Assembly: GCF_020523825.1 (NCBI RefSeq) | Contig: NZ_JAJALK010000008.1 | Coordinates: 124,001-188,000 of the forward strand | Origin: Methylobacterium brachiatum | GTDB lineage: Bacteria; Pseudomonadota; Alphaproteobacteria; Rhizobiales; Beijerinckiaceae | Direction: 5' to 3' | Length of the DNA stretch: 64,000 bases | In this document: positions 1-8,075 of the stretch, piece after piece | How positions within the stretch are numbered: position 1 is the stretch's first letter | How the letters are laid out: each line of letters begins with the position of its first letter | Position numbers and translations under genes: made by a program | The notes under the pieces: generated by a model | The model's database searches: none | The model's input: the letters and a program-made list of their open reading frames with translations, nothing else | What the model was told of the DNA's origin: nothing

Positions 1-1
1 C

Positions 2-400
2 CTGGTCGCCGCCGCCCCGGATCTCGACCGGCTCGGCCTGTCGATCGAGGCGTTCGGGACCGGCGCCGTGCTGGTGCGTGAGGTACCGGCCGCCCTGATC
101 GGCGCCTCGATCCGCGATCTCGTCACCGATATCCTCGACGCGCTGGAGGCGAGCGGCGACGAGGAGGGCGGCGCCCCCGCCACCGAGGGCGGCCCCCTCG
201 GCCGGCGCCTCGACGCGGTGCTCTCGCGCATGAGCTGCCACGGCTCGGTCCGCGCCGGGCGGCGCCTGCGTCCGGAGGAGATGAACGCGCTGCTCCGCGA
301 GATGGAGGCGACGCCCAATTCCGGCCAGTGCAACCACGGCCGTCCGACCTCGATCGAGTTGAAGCTCTCCGACATCGAGCGGCTGTTCGGCCGCCGGTGA
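2..400 (+). CDS. mutL: DNA mismatch repair protein MutL, C-terminal end (5' truncated)
   Basis: Only the last 132 codons are in the window; the frame is open from base 2. MutL is the matchmaker of methyl-directed mismatch repair, coupling MutS recognition to strand incision. The visible part is the C-terminal dimerisation domain. It holds [12 protein letters not shown] followed by CNHGRP, the C-terminal Cys and CxHGRP elements seen in MutL proteins with a metal-binding dimerisation domain, and ends in a typical [12 protein letters not shown] tail. The N-terminal GHKL ATPase is outside the window. The gene ends 27 bases before the next frame opens. Confidence 0.93.
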   Translation: MVAAAPDLDRLGLSIEAFGTGAVLVREVPAALIGASIRDLVTDILDALEASGDEEGGAPATEGGPLGRRLDAVLSRMSCHGSVRAGRRLRPEEMNALLREMEATPNSGQCNHGRPTSIELKLSDIERLFGRR

Positions 401-427
401 CAAAGCGGTGCGGCTCGAACGGGAGGG

Positions 428-877
428 ATGCTCCTTGAAACGACCGTGCCAATGGCGTACCATAATCGCTGGGATCGAAGCGTCGTAACCTTCGAATTCC
501 GCGATGACGGCGTCACGGGCGGCGACGTCATCACGGTGACGATGGCGACACCGGCCGGGGCGCTTCACCTCATGGCCGAAGTCGCTCTCGAGGATGAGGG
601 ACGCAGGTTGCGGCTCTTCGGGGTCCACATGCATTCTGAGAGCGGCAGCGGTACGATCGGGCCGGCCAATCTCCGGCGTCTGGCGCGCTGGGCCGTCGAG
701 GAGACCGGCTTCGATGAACTCATCGTTGAGGGAGCGGCTCGCACGTCTGGGGCCCGTCCGGGACATATCCCGCGTCACATCCGGGTTGCCCGCTGTGATC
801 TCTCTGACCCCGGTCGAGAACGTCCAGCAGGTCCTGGCGATCCCCGCGGCACTCGCCCTGGCAAAGCGCGGGATTAG
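428..877 (+). CDS. Hypothetical protein, possible toxin partner of the following HTH gene
   Basis: 149 codons from ATG 428; an alternative ATG lies at 452 and neither has well-spaced ribosome binding. I do not recognise the family. The N-terminal half alternates short hydrophobic strands with charged turns (VVTFEFRDD, VITVTMAT). A helical stretch follows, then a basic RTSGARPGHIPRHIRVAR segment and a proline/glycine-rich tail. The last 83 bases overlap the next gene in another frame, so the two are probably translationally coupled. A small alpha/beta protein upstream of an XRE protein fits a type II toxin-antitoxin pair, but that is inference from arrangement only. Confidence 0.5.
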   Translation: MLLETTVPMAYHNRWDRSVVTFEFRDDGVTGGDVITVTMATPAGALHLMAEVALEDEGRRLRLFGVHMHSESGSGTIGPANLRRLARWAVEETGFDELIVEGAARTSGARPGHIPRHIRVARCDLSDPGRERPAGPGDPRGTRPGKARD

Positions 878-1232
878 CCTTCTCCGGGCGAAGCGCGTCG
901 TCGAGGAGGTCCTCTCCCGGGGCTACGCGGTGGTCGAGCTTCCCACGGTCGAGGATGCGAGCGTACTGGCGGACGATCTGCGCCGAGCCGGATGCAAAGC
1001 CGCTGAGGTGAACCGCGGCGTGGTCGATGTCCGGGATCTTCGCGAGCGCCTGGGGCTGACGCAGGAGCAGTTCGCCTTGCGCTACGGTCTCGATGTGTCG
1101 GCCATTCGCAATTGGGAAACCGGCCGACGCAAGCCCGACCCGGCGGCGCTCGGCTATCTCCACGTCATCGACCGGATGCCCGAAGAGGTCCGATCGGCCC
1201 TGGAGAAACCGCTCGCCTCCGCCACTTCATAG
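795..1232 (+). CDS. XRE-family HTH protein with L7/L12-like N-terminal segment (possible antitoxin)
   Basis: 145 aa from GTG 795, inside the upstream gene but in another frame. The C-terminal part (about residues 78-135) is a clear helix-turn-helix: DLRERLGLTQEQFA, then VSAIRNWETGRRKPDP. This is the YiaG/HigA-like type that follows an N-terminal domain. Residues 18-72 look like the ribosomal L7/L12 C-terminal fold: a helix with LLRAKRVVEEV, then PTVEDASVLADDLRRAGCKA, matching the AK..VE and DDAE.LKK.LEEAGA pattern. That fold match is by eye. Likely role is DNA-binding autorepression of the pair, as known for HigA/MqsA-type antitoxins. A longer in-frame start at 594 would run deep into the partner and seems wrong. 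Confidence 0.72.
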   Translation: MISLTPVENVQQVLAIPAALALAKRGISLLRAKRVVEEVLSRGYAVVELPTVEDASVLADDLRRAGCKAAEVNRGVVDVRDLRERLGLTQEQFALRYGLDVSAIRNWETGRRKPDPAALGYLHVIDRMPEEVRSALEKPLASATS

Positions 1233-1388
1233 CCGGCCGCGCCTGCGGGTTGGACGCGACACGAGTCCGCGCCTGTCCCACGAACGGATCATATCCGACG
1301 TGCTTTGTCTGGACCGAAGACCTGATACCCCGACTCTAGCGCATCACCTTCCCTGACCCGCACCGCGCCGCCGCCGGAGCCCGCGACC

Positions 1389-2594
1389 ATGGATTTCACC
1401 ATCTCTAGCCGCGTCGAGGATTACCGCGTGCGGATCGCCGCCTTCGTGGATGCGCAGATCCTGCCGGTGGAGGCGGACCGGTCGGCCTACGACGCGCACG
1501 GGAATATCGGCCTGGCCGAGCTGGCCCGGCTGCGCGCGCTGGCCAAGGCGGAGGGGCTGTGGTGCCTGCAGCTCAAGCCCGAGACCGGAGGGGCCGGGCT
1601 CGACAAGGTCGGCATGGCGGTCTGCTACGAGGCGATGAACCGCTCGATCTTCGGGCCGGTGGTGTTCAATTCCGCCGCCCCCGACGACGGCAACATGATG
1701 GTGCTGGAGAAGGTCGCCACCCCGGCCCAGAAGGAACGCTGGCTGGCGCCGATCGTGCGCGGCGAGGTCCGCTCGGCCTTCGCCATGACCGAGCCGCATC
1801 CCGGGGGCGGCTCGGATCCCGGCATGATCCAGACCCGGGCCGAGCGGCGGGGCGACACCTACGTGGTCACCGGCCGCAAATGGTACATCACCGGGGCCGA
1901 GGAGGCCGCCCACTTCATCCTGATGGCCCGCACCTCCGACGATGCCCGGAAAGGGCTCACCGCCTTCCTGTTCCACAAGGACCAGCCCGGCTGGGAGATC
2001 CTGCGCCGGATCCCGATCATGGGCCCGGAGGAGCATGGCGGCCATTGCGAATTGCTGTTCGACGGGCTGGAGATCCCGGCCGAGAACGTCCTGATGAACG
2101 AGGGCGACGGCCTCAAGCTGACCCAGATCCGCCTCGGCCCGGCCCGGCTGACCCATTGCATGCGCTGGCTCGGCCTGTCGAAGCGCTGCGTCGAGATCGC
2201 CCGGGCCTACGCGGCGGAGCGGCACGGCTTCGGCATCCGCCTCGCCGACCGGGAGAGCATCCAGCTCATGCTGGGTGACTTGGCCATGCGGATCGAGATC
2301 GGCCGGTTGCTGGTGATGAAAGCGGCCTGGGCGCTCGACCAGGGGAGCTTTGCCCGCAAGGAGGTCTCGATGGCCAAGGTCCACGTCGCCAACCTGATCC
2401 ACGCGGCGGCCGACATCGCCATCCAGATCAACGGCGCCCGCGGCTACTCCACCGACACGCCGCTGGAATGGATCTACCGCTACGCCCGCCAGGCGCGGCT
2501 GGTGGACGGGGCCGACGAGGTCCACAAGATGGTGCTCAACCGCAATCTCGAGGCCGAGGGCGATTCGTTTTGGACTTGGGGGGTCGAGACGTGA
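1389..2594 (+). CDS. Acyl-CoA dehydrogenase, ACAD10/11-like
   Basis: 401 aa FAD-dependent flavoprotein that introduces an alpha,beta double bond into acyl-CoA. The family signature FAMTEP lies at residues 131-136, followed by GGSDPGMIQT. A WYITGAEEA flavin-contact stretch is near residue 165, and DGADEVHKMVLNR sits at 373-385, where this subfamily has the DGPDEVH motif. Length is normal for a stand-alone ACAD domain; in animal ACAD10/11 the same domain is fused to an APH-like kinase, which here is a separate gene 2.2 kb downstream. It opens an acyl-CoA catabolic cluster and may be an LvaC-type enzyme. Start ATG 1389 is the first reasonable start. Confidence 0.9.
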   Translation: MDFTISSRVEDYRVRIAAFVDAQILPVEADRSAYDAHGNIGLAELARLRALAKAEGLWCLQLKPETGGAGLDKVGMAVCYEAMNRSIFGPVVFNSAAPDDGNMMVLEKVATPAQKERWLAPIVRGEVRSAFAMTEPHPGGGSDPGMIQTRAERRGDTYVVTGRKWYITGAEEAAHFILMARTSDDARKGLTAFLFHKDQPGWEILRRIPIMGPEEHGGHCELLFDGLEIPAENVLMNEGDGLKLTQIRLGPARLTHCMRWLGLSKRCVEIARAYAAERHGFGIRLADRESIQLMLGDLAMRIEIGRLLVMKAAWALDQGSFARKEVSMAKVHVANLIHAAADIAIQINGARGYSTDTPLEWIYRYARQARLVDGADEVHKMVLNRNLEAEGDSFWTWGVET

Positions 2595-2636
2595 TGGGTG
2601 TTGTTCCACCTTAAAAAGCGAACATCCAGCCCAACC

Positions 2637-2761
2637 CCCTCATCCTGAGGTGCGTCCACGCAGCGGACGCCTCGAAGGAGGCCTCCCGGAATCGGGCGGC
2701 TGGCTGGAAGTCTCCTTCGAGGCCCAGCGATCTTCGATCGCCGGGCACCTCAGGATGAGGG
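2637..2761. repeat. Large palindromic intergenic repeat (family A, copy 1)
   Basis: Nested inverted repeat between two genes. The outer arms 2637-2653 and 2745-2761 are perfect 17-bp complements (CCCTCATCCTGAGGTGC). The inner arms 2669-2680 and 2712-2723 are perfect 12-bp complements (GCCTCGAAGGAG). Related copies are at 35152-35253 and 48915-49029, with a half copy at 42873-42888. It would form a long cruciform or RNA hairpin and may end transcription of the dehydrogenase gene. No coding potential. Confidence 0.88.
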
Positions 2762-2869
2762 CGTGGGTGGGATGATTGATTCTGTACGCCGCCCGTAATG
2801 AAGAACGAAAGCCGGCTCTGCGAAAGCATGGATCGGTGACCGTCCAAGGTGAGGAAAGGTCCGAAAAAG

Positions 2870-4048
2870 ATGACCGATGTCGTGATCACCGGTGCGGTGC
2901 GCACCGCGATCGGCACCTTCGGGGGCTCGCTCGCCGCGATCCCGCCGGCCGAGCTGGCGGCCCGATGCGTGGCGGAGGCGCTCACGCGCGCCAGGACCGC
3001 GCCCGAGGCGGTCGGCCACGTGGTTCTGGGCAACGTCATCCCCACGGAGCCGCGGGACGCCTATATCGCCCGGGTCGCGGCCATCGAGGGCGGGGTGCCG
3101 AAGGAAGTGCCGGCGCTCACGGTCAACCGCCTGTGCGGCAGCGGCCTGCAGGCGATCGTCTCGGCCGCCCAGGCGATCATGCTGGGCGATGCGGATGTCG
3201 CGGTCGCTGGCGGCGCCGAGAGCATGAGCCGCTCGCCGCACCTGCTGAGGACCGGCCGCTTCGGACAGCGCATGGGCGACGCCGCCCTGGTCGACTACAT
3301 GGTCGGCGTGCTCAACGACCCGTTCGGCCACGGCCATATGGGCGTCACCGCCGAGAATGTCGCCGAGCGCTACGGCATCTCCCGCACCATGCAGGATGAC
3401 TTCGCCGCCGAGAGCCAGGCCAGGGCCGCGCGCGCGATCCGCGAGGGCCGGTTCCGCGACCAGATTCTGCCGGTCGAGGTCCAGCGCAAGCGCGAGACCG
3501 TGGCGTTCGACACCGACGAGCACCCGAAGGCCACCAGCGCCGAGGATCTCGCCAAGCTCCGCCCGGCCTTCTCCAAGACCGGCAGCGTCACCGCCGGCAA
3601 CGCGTCCGGCCTCAACGACGGCGCCGCGATCGTGGTGCTCGCGAGCGCGGCCGCCGCCGAGCGGGACGGGTCGAGGCCGCTCGCCCGCATCGTCGGCTAC
3701 GCCCATGCCGGCGTCGATCCCTCCGAGATGGGCATGGGTCCGGTGCCGGCGGTGCAGCGCCTGCTGGAACGCACCGGCCTGCGCGCCGCCGATTTCGACG
3801 TGATCGAGTCGAACGAGGCCTTCGCGGCCCAGGCCTGCGCGGTCTCCCGCGCCCTCGACCTCGACCCCGACAAGGTCAACGTGAATGGCGGCGCCATCGC
3901 GCTCGGCCATCCCCTGGGCGCCACGGGGGCGATCGTCACCGTGAAGGCGCTCTACGAGCTGGCCCGGGTGAACGGCCGCTACGGGCTCGTCACGATGTGC
4001 ATCGGCGGCGGCCAGGGCATCGCCATGGCGATCGAGCGGCTGCACTGA
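2870..4048 (+). CDS. Acetyl-CoA acetyltransferase (thiolase)
   Basis: 392 aa from ATG 2870, chosen because GAGGAAAGG at 2851-2859 is well placed; an upstream in-frame GTG at 2849 would put that site inside the gene. Thiolases cleave 3-ketoacyl-CoA with CoA, or condense two acetyl-CoA. All catalytic elements are present: Cys89 in NRLCGSGLQA, His347 in ALGHPLGATG and Cys377 in CIGGGQG. SESNEAFA-like ESNEAFAAQA also matches the family. One base separates it from the next SDR gene. Its direction (degradation or PHB-type synthesis) cannot be read from sequence; the neighbours favour degradation. Confidence 0.93.
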   Translation: MTDVVITGAVRTAIGTFGGSLAAIPPAELAARCVAEALTRARTAPEAVGHVVLGNVIPTEPRDAYIARVAAIEGGVPKEVPALTVNRLCGSGLQAIVSAAQAIMLGDADVAVAGGAESMSRSPHLLRTGRFGQRMGDAALVDYMVGVLNDPFGHGHMGVTAENVAERYGISRTMQDDFAAESQARAARAIREGRFRDQILPVEVQRKRETVAFDTDEHPKATSAEDLAKLRPAFSKTGSVTAGNASGLNDGAAIVVLASAAAAERDGSRPLARIVGYAHAGVDPSEMGMGPVPAVQRLLERTGLRAADFDVIESNEAFAAQACAVSRALDLDPDKVNVNGGAIALGHPLGATGAIVTVKALYELARVNGRYGLVTMCIGGGQGIAMAIERLH

Positions 4049-4049
4049 G

Positions 4050-4817
4050 ATGGCGGGCCTGTTCGATCTCACCGGCCGGCACGTTCTGGTCACCGGCGCA
4101 TCGAGCGGCCTCGGCCGCCACTTCGCCGTCACGCTGGCCAAGGCCGGCGCCCGCCTGTCGCTCGGCGCCCGCCGCGCCGACGCCCTGGCCGAGACCGTCG
4201 CCCGGGTCGAAGGGGAGGGCGGCGAGGCGCACGCCATCGTCCTGGACGTGACCAAGGCCGCGAGCGTCGAGCAGGCCCTCGACGCCGCCGAGGCGCGGTT
4301 CGGGCCCGTTTTGGTCCTCATCAACAATGCCGGCGTCACCGCAACGAAACCGGCCCTCGACCTCGACGAGGCCGCATGGGATTTCGTGCTCGACACGAAT
4401 CTGAAGGGTGTCTGGCTGGTGGCGCAGGCGACCGGGCGGCGGATGGTCCGGCACGGGGCCGGCGGCAGCATCGTCAACATCGCGTCGATCCTGGGCCTGC
4501 GGGTCACCGGCGGCTTGGCGCCCTACGCCGCCTCGAAGGCCGGCGTCGTGCAGCTCACCAAGAGCCTGGCGCTCGAATGGGCCCGCCACGGGATCCGGGT
4601 GAATGCGCTCGCGCCCGGCTACATCGCCACCGAGCTGAACGATGCGTTCTTCGAGTCCGAGCCCGGCAAGGCGCTGATCAAGCGCGTGCCGCAGCGTCGG
4701 CTGGGCGAGGCGTCCGAGCTCGACGGGCCGCTCCTGCTGCTGGCGTCGGATGCCGGGTCGTACATGACCGGCAGCGTCGTCGCGGTCGACGGCGGCCACC
4801 TCGTGTCGGGTCTTTAG
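4050..4817 (+). CDS. SDR-family NAD(P)-dependent oxidoreductase
   Basis: 255 aa classical short-chain dehydrogenase. The cofactor loop TGASSGLG is at residues 15-22, NNAG at 92-95, the catalytic serine at 146 (NIASILG), and Tyr159-x3-Lys163 in PYAASKAG. The C-terminal DGGHLVSGL is typical. Substrate is probably a hydroxyacyl-CoA or related alcohol, judging by the adjacent thiolase (1-base gap upstream) and kinase gene (3-base gap downstream). In the Lva pathway an SDR (LvaD) occupies a similar place; this equivalence is inference. Confidence 0.9.
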   Translation: MAGLFDLTGRHVLVTGASSGLGRHFAVTLAKAGARLSLGARRADALAETVARVEGEGGEAHAIVLDVTKAASVEQALDAAEARFGPVLVLINNAGVTATKPALDLDEAAWDFVLDTNLKGVWLVAQATGRRMVRHGAGGSIVNIASILGLRVTGGLAPYAASKAGVVQLTKSLALEWARHGIRVNALAPGYIATELNDAFFESEPGKALIKRVPQRRLGEASELDGPLLLLASDAGSYMTGSVVAVDGGHLVSGL

Positions 4818-4820
4818 CCG

Positions 4821-5831
4821 ATGGAACAGGCGCGGCTGCGTGACTGGCTCGCCGAGCATCTCGGCTGTCCGGACCTCGCCATCGAGGAAATTCGGCCGCT
4901 GGGGGGCGGCTCGATTCAGGAGAACCGGCTCGTTCAGTGCCGGATCGGCGACACGGCGCGGGCCTTCGTCCTGCGCATGGACGCCGCCGCGACCATCGCG
5001 TCGAGCCGTTCGCGGGCGGAGGAGTTCCGCATCCTGGAGGCGGTCTGGCGGGCCGGCGTGCGCGTGCCGGAACCGGTCGGGTTCTGCGACAATCCCGCCG
5101 TGGTCGGCGCGCCCTTCGCGCTGATGGGCTTGGTCGAGGGCGTGGGTCTCGGGCCGCGCATCGTCAAGGATCTCGCCCTCGGCGGCGACCGGGAGGTTCT
5201 GGCCGAGACGCTCGGCCGGGAACTAGCCCGGATCCACGGTGCTCTCGACCCGCGGGAGCCGCCCGCTGCGCTGGCCTTCCTGGGGGTCCCCGAGGCGCAG
5301 CCGGCGCACGCTGAGATCGCGCGCCTGCGCGCCAGCCTCGACGGGATCGGCGCCAAGCGCCCGGCGATCGAGTGGGGGCTGCGCTGGGGCGAGGTCCGGG
5401 CGCCGGATTGTCCGTCGCCGGCCTTGGTGCATCGGGATTTCCGTACCGGAAACTACATGGTCGACGGATCCGGGCTCACCGCGATCCTCGATTGGGAGTT
5501 TGCCGGCTGGGGCGATCCCGCGCAGGATCTCGGCTGGTTCTGCGCCGCCTGCTGGCGCTTCGGGCGGCCGGATCTCGAGGCCGGCGGCATCGGCTCCCGG
5601 GCGGCGTTCTACCGGGGCTACACGCAGGAGAGCGGGCGCGCGATCGACCCTGAGAGCGTCGCCTATTGGGAGGTGCTGGCGCATCTGCGCTGGGCGGTGA
5701 TCGCCCTGGAACAGGGCGCCCGCCACGTGTCGGGCCGGGAATTCTCCCTGGAGCTGGCCCTCACCGGCCGGATGGTGCCGGAGCTGGAACGCACGATCCT
5801 GCGGGCGACCGCCCCGGAAAGCTGGAGCTGA
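4821..5831 (+). CDS. APH-like phosphotransferase (ACAD10/11 N-domain or LvaA type)
   Basis: 336 aa kinase of the aminoglycoside-phosphotransferase fold. A loop LGGGSIQENRL near residues 27-37 replaces the nucleotide loop, catalytic HRDFRTGN is at 204-211 (Asp206, Asn211), and ILDWEFAGWGDP has the metal-binding Asp224. In mammals the same domain is fused to an acyl-CoA dehydrogenase. In Pseudomonas putida LvaA phosphorylates the 4-hydroxyl of 4-hydroxyacyl-CoA. Here a separate dehydrogenase and a DUF6285 partner are in the same run, so 4-hydroxyacyl-CoA phosphorylation is the best guess rather than drug resistance. Confidence 0.85.
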   Translation: MEQARLRDWLAEHLGCPDLAIEEIRPLGGGSIQENRLVQCRIGDTARAFVLRMDAAATIASSRSRAEEFRILEAVWRAGVRVPEPVGFCDNPAVVGAPFALMGLVEGVGLGPRIVKDLALGGDREVLAETLGRELARIHGALDPREPPAALAFLGVPEAQPAHAEIARLRASLDGIGAKRPAIEWGLRWGEVRAPDCPSPALVHRDFRTGNYMVDGSGLTAILDWEFAGWGDPAQDLGWFCAACWRFGRPDLEAGGIGSRAAFYRGYTQESGRAIDPESVAYWEVLAHLRWAVIALEQGARHVSGREFSLELALTGRMVPELERTILRATAPESWS

Positions 5832-5833
5832 GC

Positions 5834-6166
5834 ATGCAGGACGAACCCTCCGGCGCCGCGCTCCTCGACGCGGCCCGCCGGGCGCTCACCGAGGAGGTCG
5901 TCCCGGGCCTCGCCGGCCGGCCGCGCTACGTCGCCCTGATGGTCGCCAACGCGATCGGCATCGCCGCCCGCGAGCTCGCTCAGGCGGATCGTCTGAAGGA
6001 CGCCGGCGCGCAGGTCCTGGGCAGCGCGGGCGATGACGCGCTGGACGATCTGGTCCGGGCGATCCGGGCCGGCGCGCGCGACGCCGACCCGGAGTTGCAC
6101 GATGCGCTCAGCGCCGCCGCGGACGCCGCCGCCGACATCTGGAAGCCGTCGAAAGCGCGCGCCTGA
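5834..6166 (+). CDS. DUF6285 protein (LvaB-like accessory)
   Basis: 110 aa from ATG 5834, three bases after the kinase stop. It is all-helical, with ALLDAARRALTEEVVPGLAGRPRYVALMVANAIGI-type sequence at residues 8-43. This is characteristic of the small DUF6285 proteins encoded beside APH-like kinases; in P. putida the equivalent LvaB is required with LvaA. No catalytic motif is visible. It ends four bases from the convergent acyl-CoA ligase gene. Confidence 0.8.
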   Translation: MQDEPSGAALLDAARRALTEEVVPGLAGRPRYVALMVANAIGIAARELAQADRLKDAGAQVLGSAGDDALDDLVRAIRAGARDADPELHDALSAAADAAADIWKPSKARA

Positions 6167-6170
6167 CGTC

Positions 6171-7823
6171 TCAGAGCCCCCGGGCCTGCTCGCGCAGGAC
6201 GAATTTCTGGATCTTGCCGGTCGAGGTCTTGGGCAGGGGGCCGAACACCACCGTCCTGGGCACCTTGAACCGCGCCATCCGCTCCCGGCAGAAATCGATC
6301 AGGTCCTGATCGCTGGGGGACGCCGCGCCCGGCTTCATCTCGAGGAACGCGCAGGGGCTCTCGCCCCAGGTCGCGTCCGGGCGCGCCACCACGGCCGCCA
6401 GCATCACCGCGGGGTGGCGCATCAGCACCTCCTCGACTTCCAGGCTGGAGATGTTCTCCCCGCCCGAGATAATGATGTCCTTGGCCCGGTCCTTGATCTC
6501 GACGGCGCCGTCGGGGTGCCAGACGGCGAGGTCGCCGGTGCGGTACCAGCCGCCGGCGAGCGCCTTCGCGGTGGCGTCGGGGTTGCCGAGATAGCCCTTC
6601 ATGACCGTGTTGCCGCGCAGGCAGATCTCCCCAACGGTCAGCCCGTCCTGCGGCACCGGACGGTCGGTGTCCGGGTCGACCACGATGGCGGCTTCGAGGG
6701 TGGCGAGGGGGACGCCCTGGCGGGCCATCCGGGCGTAGCGGTCGTCGTCCGGCAGGTCGGCCCAATCGGGCTGCTCCAGGCAGACGGTCGCCGGGCCGTA
6801 GCTCTCGGTGGCGCCGTAGAGATGCGTCACCTGGAAGCCGAGCTCCTCCATCGTGCGGATGATCGTCGAGGACGGAGCCGCGCCGCCGACCGCGCAGCGC
6901 ACCCGCTGCGGAAACGGCACGCGATCCGAGGCCGGGGCGTGGGCGATGATCGAGAGCACGATCGGCGCGCCGCAGAGATGCGTCACCCCATGCTCGGCGA
7001 TCAGCGAAAAAATCGCCGCCGGCTCGACCTTGCGCAGGCAGATCTGCGTCGCACAGGCCGCGACGCTCGCCCAGGGATAGGACCAGCCGCTGCAATGAAA
7101 CATCGGCAGGGTCCAGAGATACACGCTCTCGCCCGTGAGCCCGAAGGTGACGGCGTTGCCGAGCGCCTGGAGATAGGCGCCGCGATGGCTGTAGACCGCA
7201 CCCTTCGGGTCGCCGGTGGTGCCCGAGGTGTAGAGCAGGCAGAGCGATTGCCATTCGTCGGCAGGACCCGGCCAGGCATAGTCCGGGTCGCCCTCCGCGA
7301 GCAGCGCCTCGTAGGGGATCGCGCCGGCGATGCCGCTGGCGCCGATCTCCACCACCAGGATCGGCCCGGCCCGGTCGGCGAGCGCCCGGGAGGCCAGCGC
7401 GCCGTACTCGGCCTCGACGATCAGCACCCGGGCGCCGCCATGGTCCAAGGAGAACGCGATCGTCGCCGGATCGAGGCGGGTGTTCAGCGGGTTCAGCACG
7501 GCGCCGAGCATCGGCACGGCGAAATGCGCCTCGATCATCTCCGCCACGTTCGGCGCGAGGATCGCCACCGTGTCGAGCCGTCCGATCCCGCGCGCAGCCA
7601 GCCCCGAGGCGAGGCGGCGGCAGCGGCGATACAGGTCGGCGTAGGTCAGCTGCCGCGCCCCGTCGATGACCGCGATTCGGGCCCCGACCGAGGCGGCAGC
7701 CCGGGCGAGCAGGCTGGCGGGGGAAAGCGGGACGTCATTCGCGGGGGTCCGGTCGAGGCCGGTCTCGAACGGATGACGGGCGGATTCCTGGGCGCCCGCG
7801 CGGGGCGGATCTGTCTCCGTCAT
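6171..7823 (-). CDS. AMP-forming acyl-CoA synthetase (medium-chain or AlkK-like)
   Basis: 550 aa from ATG 7823; a longer frame reaches 7901 but the extra 26 residues are unlike the family. It activates a carboxylic acid to acyl-CoA through an acyl-adenylate. Motifs in order: LLYTSGTTGDPKGAV P-loop, YGATESYGP, GWYRTGDLAV, KDIIISGGENIS, and C-terminal PKTSTGKIQKF with the adenylation lysine. It is transcribed toward the dehydrogenase-kinase run, four bases away, so it is a separate transcript though a likely functional partner (LvaE role). Its promoter faces the phasin gene in the 252-base gap at 7824-8075. Confidence 0.92.
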   Translation of the reverse strand: MTETDPPRAGAQESARHPFETGLDRTPANDVPLSPASLLARAAASVGARIAVIDGARQLTYADLYRRCRRLASGLAARGIGRLDTVAILAPNVAEMIEAHFAVPMLGAVLNPLNTRLDPATIAFSLDHGGARVLIVEAEYGALASRALADRAGPILVVEIGASGIAGAIPYEALLAEGDPDYAWPGPADEWQSLCLLYTSGTTGDPKGAVYSHRGAYLQALGNAVTFGLTGESVYLWTLPMFHCSGWSYPWASVAACATQICLRKVEPAAIFSLIAEHGVTHLCGAPIVLSIIAHAPASDRVPFPQRVRCAVGGAAPSSTIIRTMEELGFQVTHLYGATESYGPATVCLEQPDWADLPDDDRYARMARQGVPLATLEAAIVVDPDTDRPVPQDGLTVGEICLRGNTVMKGYLGNPDATAKALAGGWYRTGDLAVWHPDGAVEIKDRAKDIIISGGENISSLEVEEVLMRHPAVMLAAVVARPDATWGESPCAFLEMKPGAASPSDQDLIDFCRERMARFKVPRTVVFGPLPKTSTGKIQKFVLREQARGL

Positions 7824-8075
7824 CTCTCGGCCTTCTGATCGGGCGTCTGGCGTGGCGTGCGCGTGACCAAGAGATGACGTCGCGCCGCGCCGGACTGTCA
7901 ATCGCCGCGCTGGTTACAGGCGGGGCCTGTCATCATCCCCTTGCACGGATGCGGAAACCTGTCGGGCCGATCGGTTGTTCTGTCAGACCGCGGCGGTTGA
8001 CGAGGCCGCCGCCCTGGCGGATGCCGGGGTGCTGCCCGTCGCGGCGGCGGCACGGTCGAAACGCGGGAGAGGCTT

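Noticed and set aside
428..1232. Single gene with a frameshift near 795-877
   Set aside because: Each frame has its own plausible start, and overlapping genes of this arrangement are common in toxin-antitoxin units; nothing shows that the frames were once joined.
2750..4507. 585-codon minus-strand frame over thiolase and SDR
   Set aside because: Opposite genes with intact catalytic residues; no domain seen.
7902..8075. GGAAA...GGTT as an EcfG promoter for the phasin gene
   Set aside because: Both hexamers deviate from consensus and the spacing is 15; not supportable.
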